Origin: an uncultured Spirochaetaceae bacterium
GTDB taxonomy: Bacteria > Spirochaetota > Spirochaetia > Treponematales > Treponemataceae
NCBI GenBank assembly: GCA_902766345.1
Contig: CACXDK010000113.1
Location: 1 to 5,346 of the forward strand
DNA: 5,346 bases
Direction: 5' to 3'
This document shows positions 4,202 through 5,346 of the stretch, piece after piece. Position 1 is the stretch's first letter, and each line of letters opens with the position of its first letter. The translations under genes and the position numbers were made by a program. Under the pieces are notes generated by a model, which had not been told where the DNA came from, ran no database searches, and saw nothing but the letters and a program-made list of their open reading frames with translations.

Positions 4202-5346
4202 ATGAAAACTTCACAAATTCCTTTCAGAACACTGCGGGAAGCTCCTGCAGAAGCAATTATTGCAAGCCATCAGCTTATGATGAGAGCTGACTTAATCAGA
4301 AAACTGGGAAACGGTCTTTACACATACATGCCTCTTGGACTAAAGGCATACAGAAAGCTGGAGCAGATTATAAAAGAAGAACTTGATGCTTCAGGTGCTA
4401 TGGAATTCAAACCAACAGTCGTTGTTCCTGGAGATATATGGAAGGAAAGCGGCAGATGGGACACAATGGGTCCGCAAATGCTTAAAGCTCAGAACAGACA
4501 GCAACAGGACATGGTTGTAAGCCCAACTGCAGAAGAGGCATACACAGCAATAATGAGACAGGGACTTACAAGCTATAAGCAATTGCCTATTAACTGCTAT
4601 CAGATTAATACAAAATATCGCGATGAAATCCGTCCTCGTTATGGAGTTATGAGAGGTCGAGAATTCAACATGATGGATGGCTACACTCTTAATGAAGATG
4701 ATGAATCACTTGATAAGTCATATCAGGCTTATGCAGCAGCTTATTTGCGCATATTCAAACGTGCCGGGCTTACAGTGATTCCCGTAAAGGCAGATACAGG
4801 TGCAATGGGTGGTTCTGGTAGCGAAGAATTCATGGTTGAAAGTGACATCGGTGACGATACACTTATTATCTGTCCAGACTGTGGTTATGCAGCAAATGTA
4901 GAAAAAGCTTCTTGTAAAAAAGACATTGCTACAGACAATGATGGAAAACCACAAGTTAAAACCGATAAAGCTATTGAAGAAGTTGCAACTCCAAATGTCT
5001 TTTCTATAGAAGACATGGAAAAATTCTTTAACAGCACTCCAAAAACCTTCATCAAAGCTCTTATTTATAGAGTTATAAATAGCACTCTTGATTTGTCAAA
5101 AGCACCTTACTGCAAAGATTTAAAGACAAAGACCGAAGGCACAATTACATTCTACCCTATTTCTTATGTCTGCGTATTAATTCGTGCAGATCTTGAAGTA
5201 AATGAAGCCAAACTTGCAGGAGCACTTAAAGCAAGTGAAGTTGTTCTCGCAGAAGATGAAGAAATCAGAGCTGTTGCAGGAGCACCACACGGTTTTGTAG
5301 GTCCTGTTACAGTAAAATGCCCGATATTGCAGGATTTAAGTGTAAA
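4202..5346 (+). CDS. proS: Prolyl-tRNA synthetase, bacterial type with editing insertion, 5' part
   Basis: The frame is open from the ATG at 4202 to the right edge (381 codons plus 2 bases); bacterial-type ProRS is about 570-620 aa, so roughly the last third is missing. The enzyme charges tRNA-Pro with proline in the cytoplasm. The N-terminus (TLREAPAEA at 10-18, SHQLMMRA at 22-29) is that of the family and supports this start; an in-frame TAG at 4172-4174 rules out a much longer form. Class II signatures follow: GNGLYTYMPLG (37-47), the motif 2 region YRDEIRPRYGVMRGREF (139-155) with MMDGYT, and TGAMGGSGSEEF (199-210). From about residue 224 the INS editing domain starts with CPDCGYAANVE, then KTFIKALI (281-288, with the lysine associated with removal of Ala-tRNA-Pro in E. 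coli ProRS) and GAPHGFVGPV (360-369). There is no SD upstream, unlike rex, serC and serA. A shorter start at Met26 would delete conserved sequence. Confidence 0.96.
   Translation, partial: MKTSQIPFRTLREAPAEAIIASHQLMMRADLIRKLGNGLYTYMPLGLKAYRKLEQIIKEELDASGAMEFKPTVVVPGDIWKESGRWDTMGPQMLKAQNRQQQDMVVSPTAEEAYTAIMRQGLTSYKQLPINCYQINTKYRDEIRPRYGVMRGREFNMMDGYTLNEDDESLDKSYQAYAAAYLRIFKRAGLTVIPVKADTGAMGGSGSEEFMVESDIGDDTLIICPDCGYAANVEKASCKKDIATDNDGKPQVKTDKAIEEVATPNVFSIEDMEKFFNSTPKTFIKALIYRVINSTLDLSKAPYCKDLKTKTEGTITFYPISYVCVLIRADLEVNEAKLAGALKASEVVLAEDEEIRAVAGAPHGFVGPVTVKCPILQDLSV

Overview
The window looks like chromosomal DNA of a low-GC spirochaete, most likely a free-living or gut-type Treponema. This is judged from A/T-rich codon use, the loose lipobox of the first gene and the style of the housekeeping proteins. 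It rests on recognition rather than a database search, so genus-level placement is only moderately secure. I see no mobile element, CRISPR array or rRNA.

Layout. (1) Positions 1-335, minus strand: the 5' part of a predicted lipoprotein of the endonuclease/exonuclease/phosphatase (EEP) fold, running off the left edge. (2) Positions 336-562: a divergent control region with a nested palindrome, a strong sigma70-type promoter for the rightward operon and two 18-bp Rex-like dyads, one far upstream and one overlapping the Shine-Dalgarno (SD) sequence of the first gene. (3) Positions 563-3512, plus strand: a compact three-gene operon of a Rex-family redox repressor, serC and serA, each with a good SD and gaps of 24-28 bp, closed by a long-stem terminator at 3514-3569. 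(4) Positions 3613-3684: a tRNA-Val (anticodon CAC) whose flanks extend the acceptor helix by ten further base pairs. (5) Positions 3724-4149: a small unrecognised ORF without an SD. (6) Positions 4202 to the right edge: the 5' two-thirds or so of bacterial-type proS, preceded by a promoter so close to the ATG that the message may be leaderless.

How the genes fit together. SerA oxidises 3-phosphoglycerate with NAD+ and SerC transaminates the product to phosphoserine. Rex proteins normally sense the NADH/NAD+ ratio. A Rex homologue as the first gene of a serine operon, with two candidate Rex sites in its own control region, suggests that serine synthesis is tied to redox state and that the operon is autoregulated. 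However, this Rex has lost two of the three residues that form the described NADH switch (Tyr98 and Asp188 in Thermus Rex), so its signal response may be altered. That combination is the most interesting point in the window. The serB (phosphoserine phosphatase) step is not encoded here.
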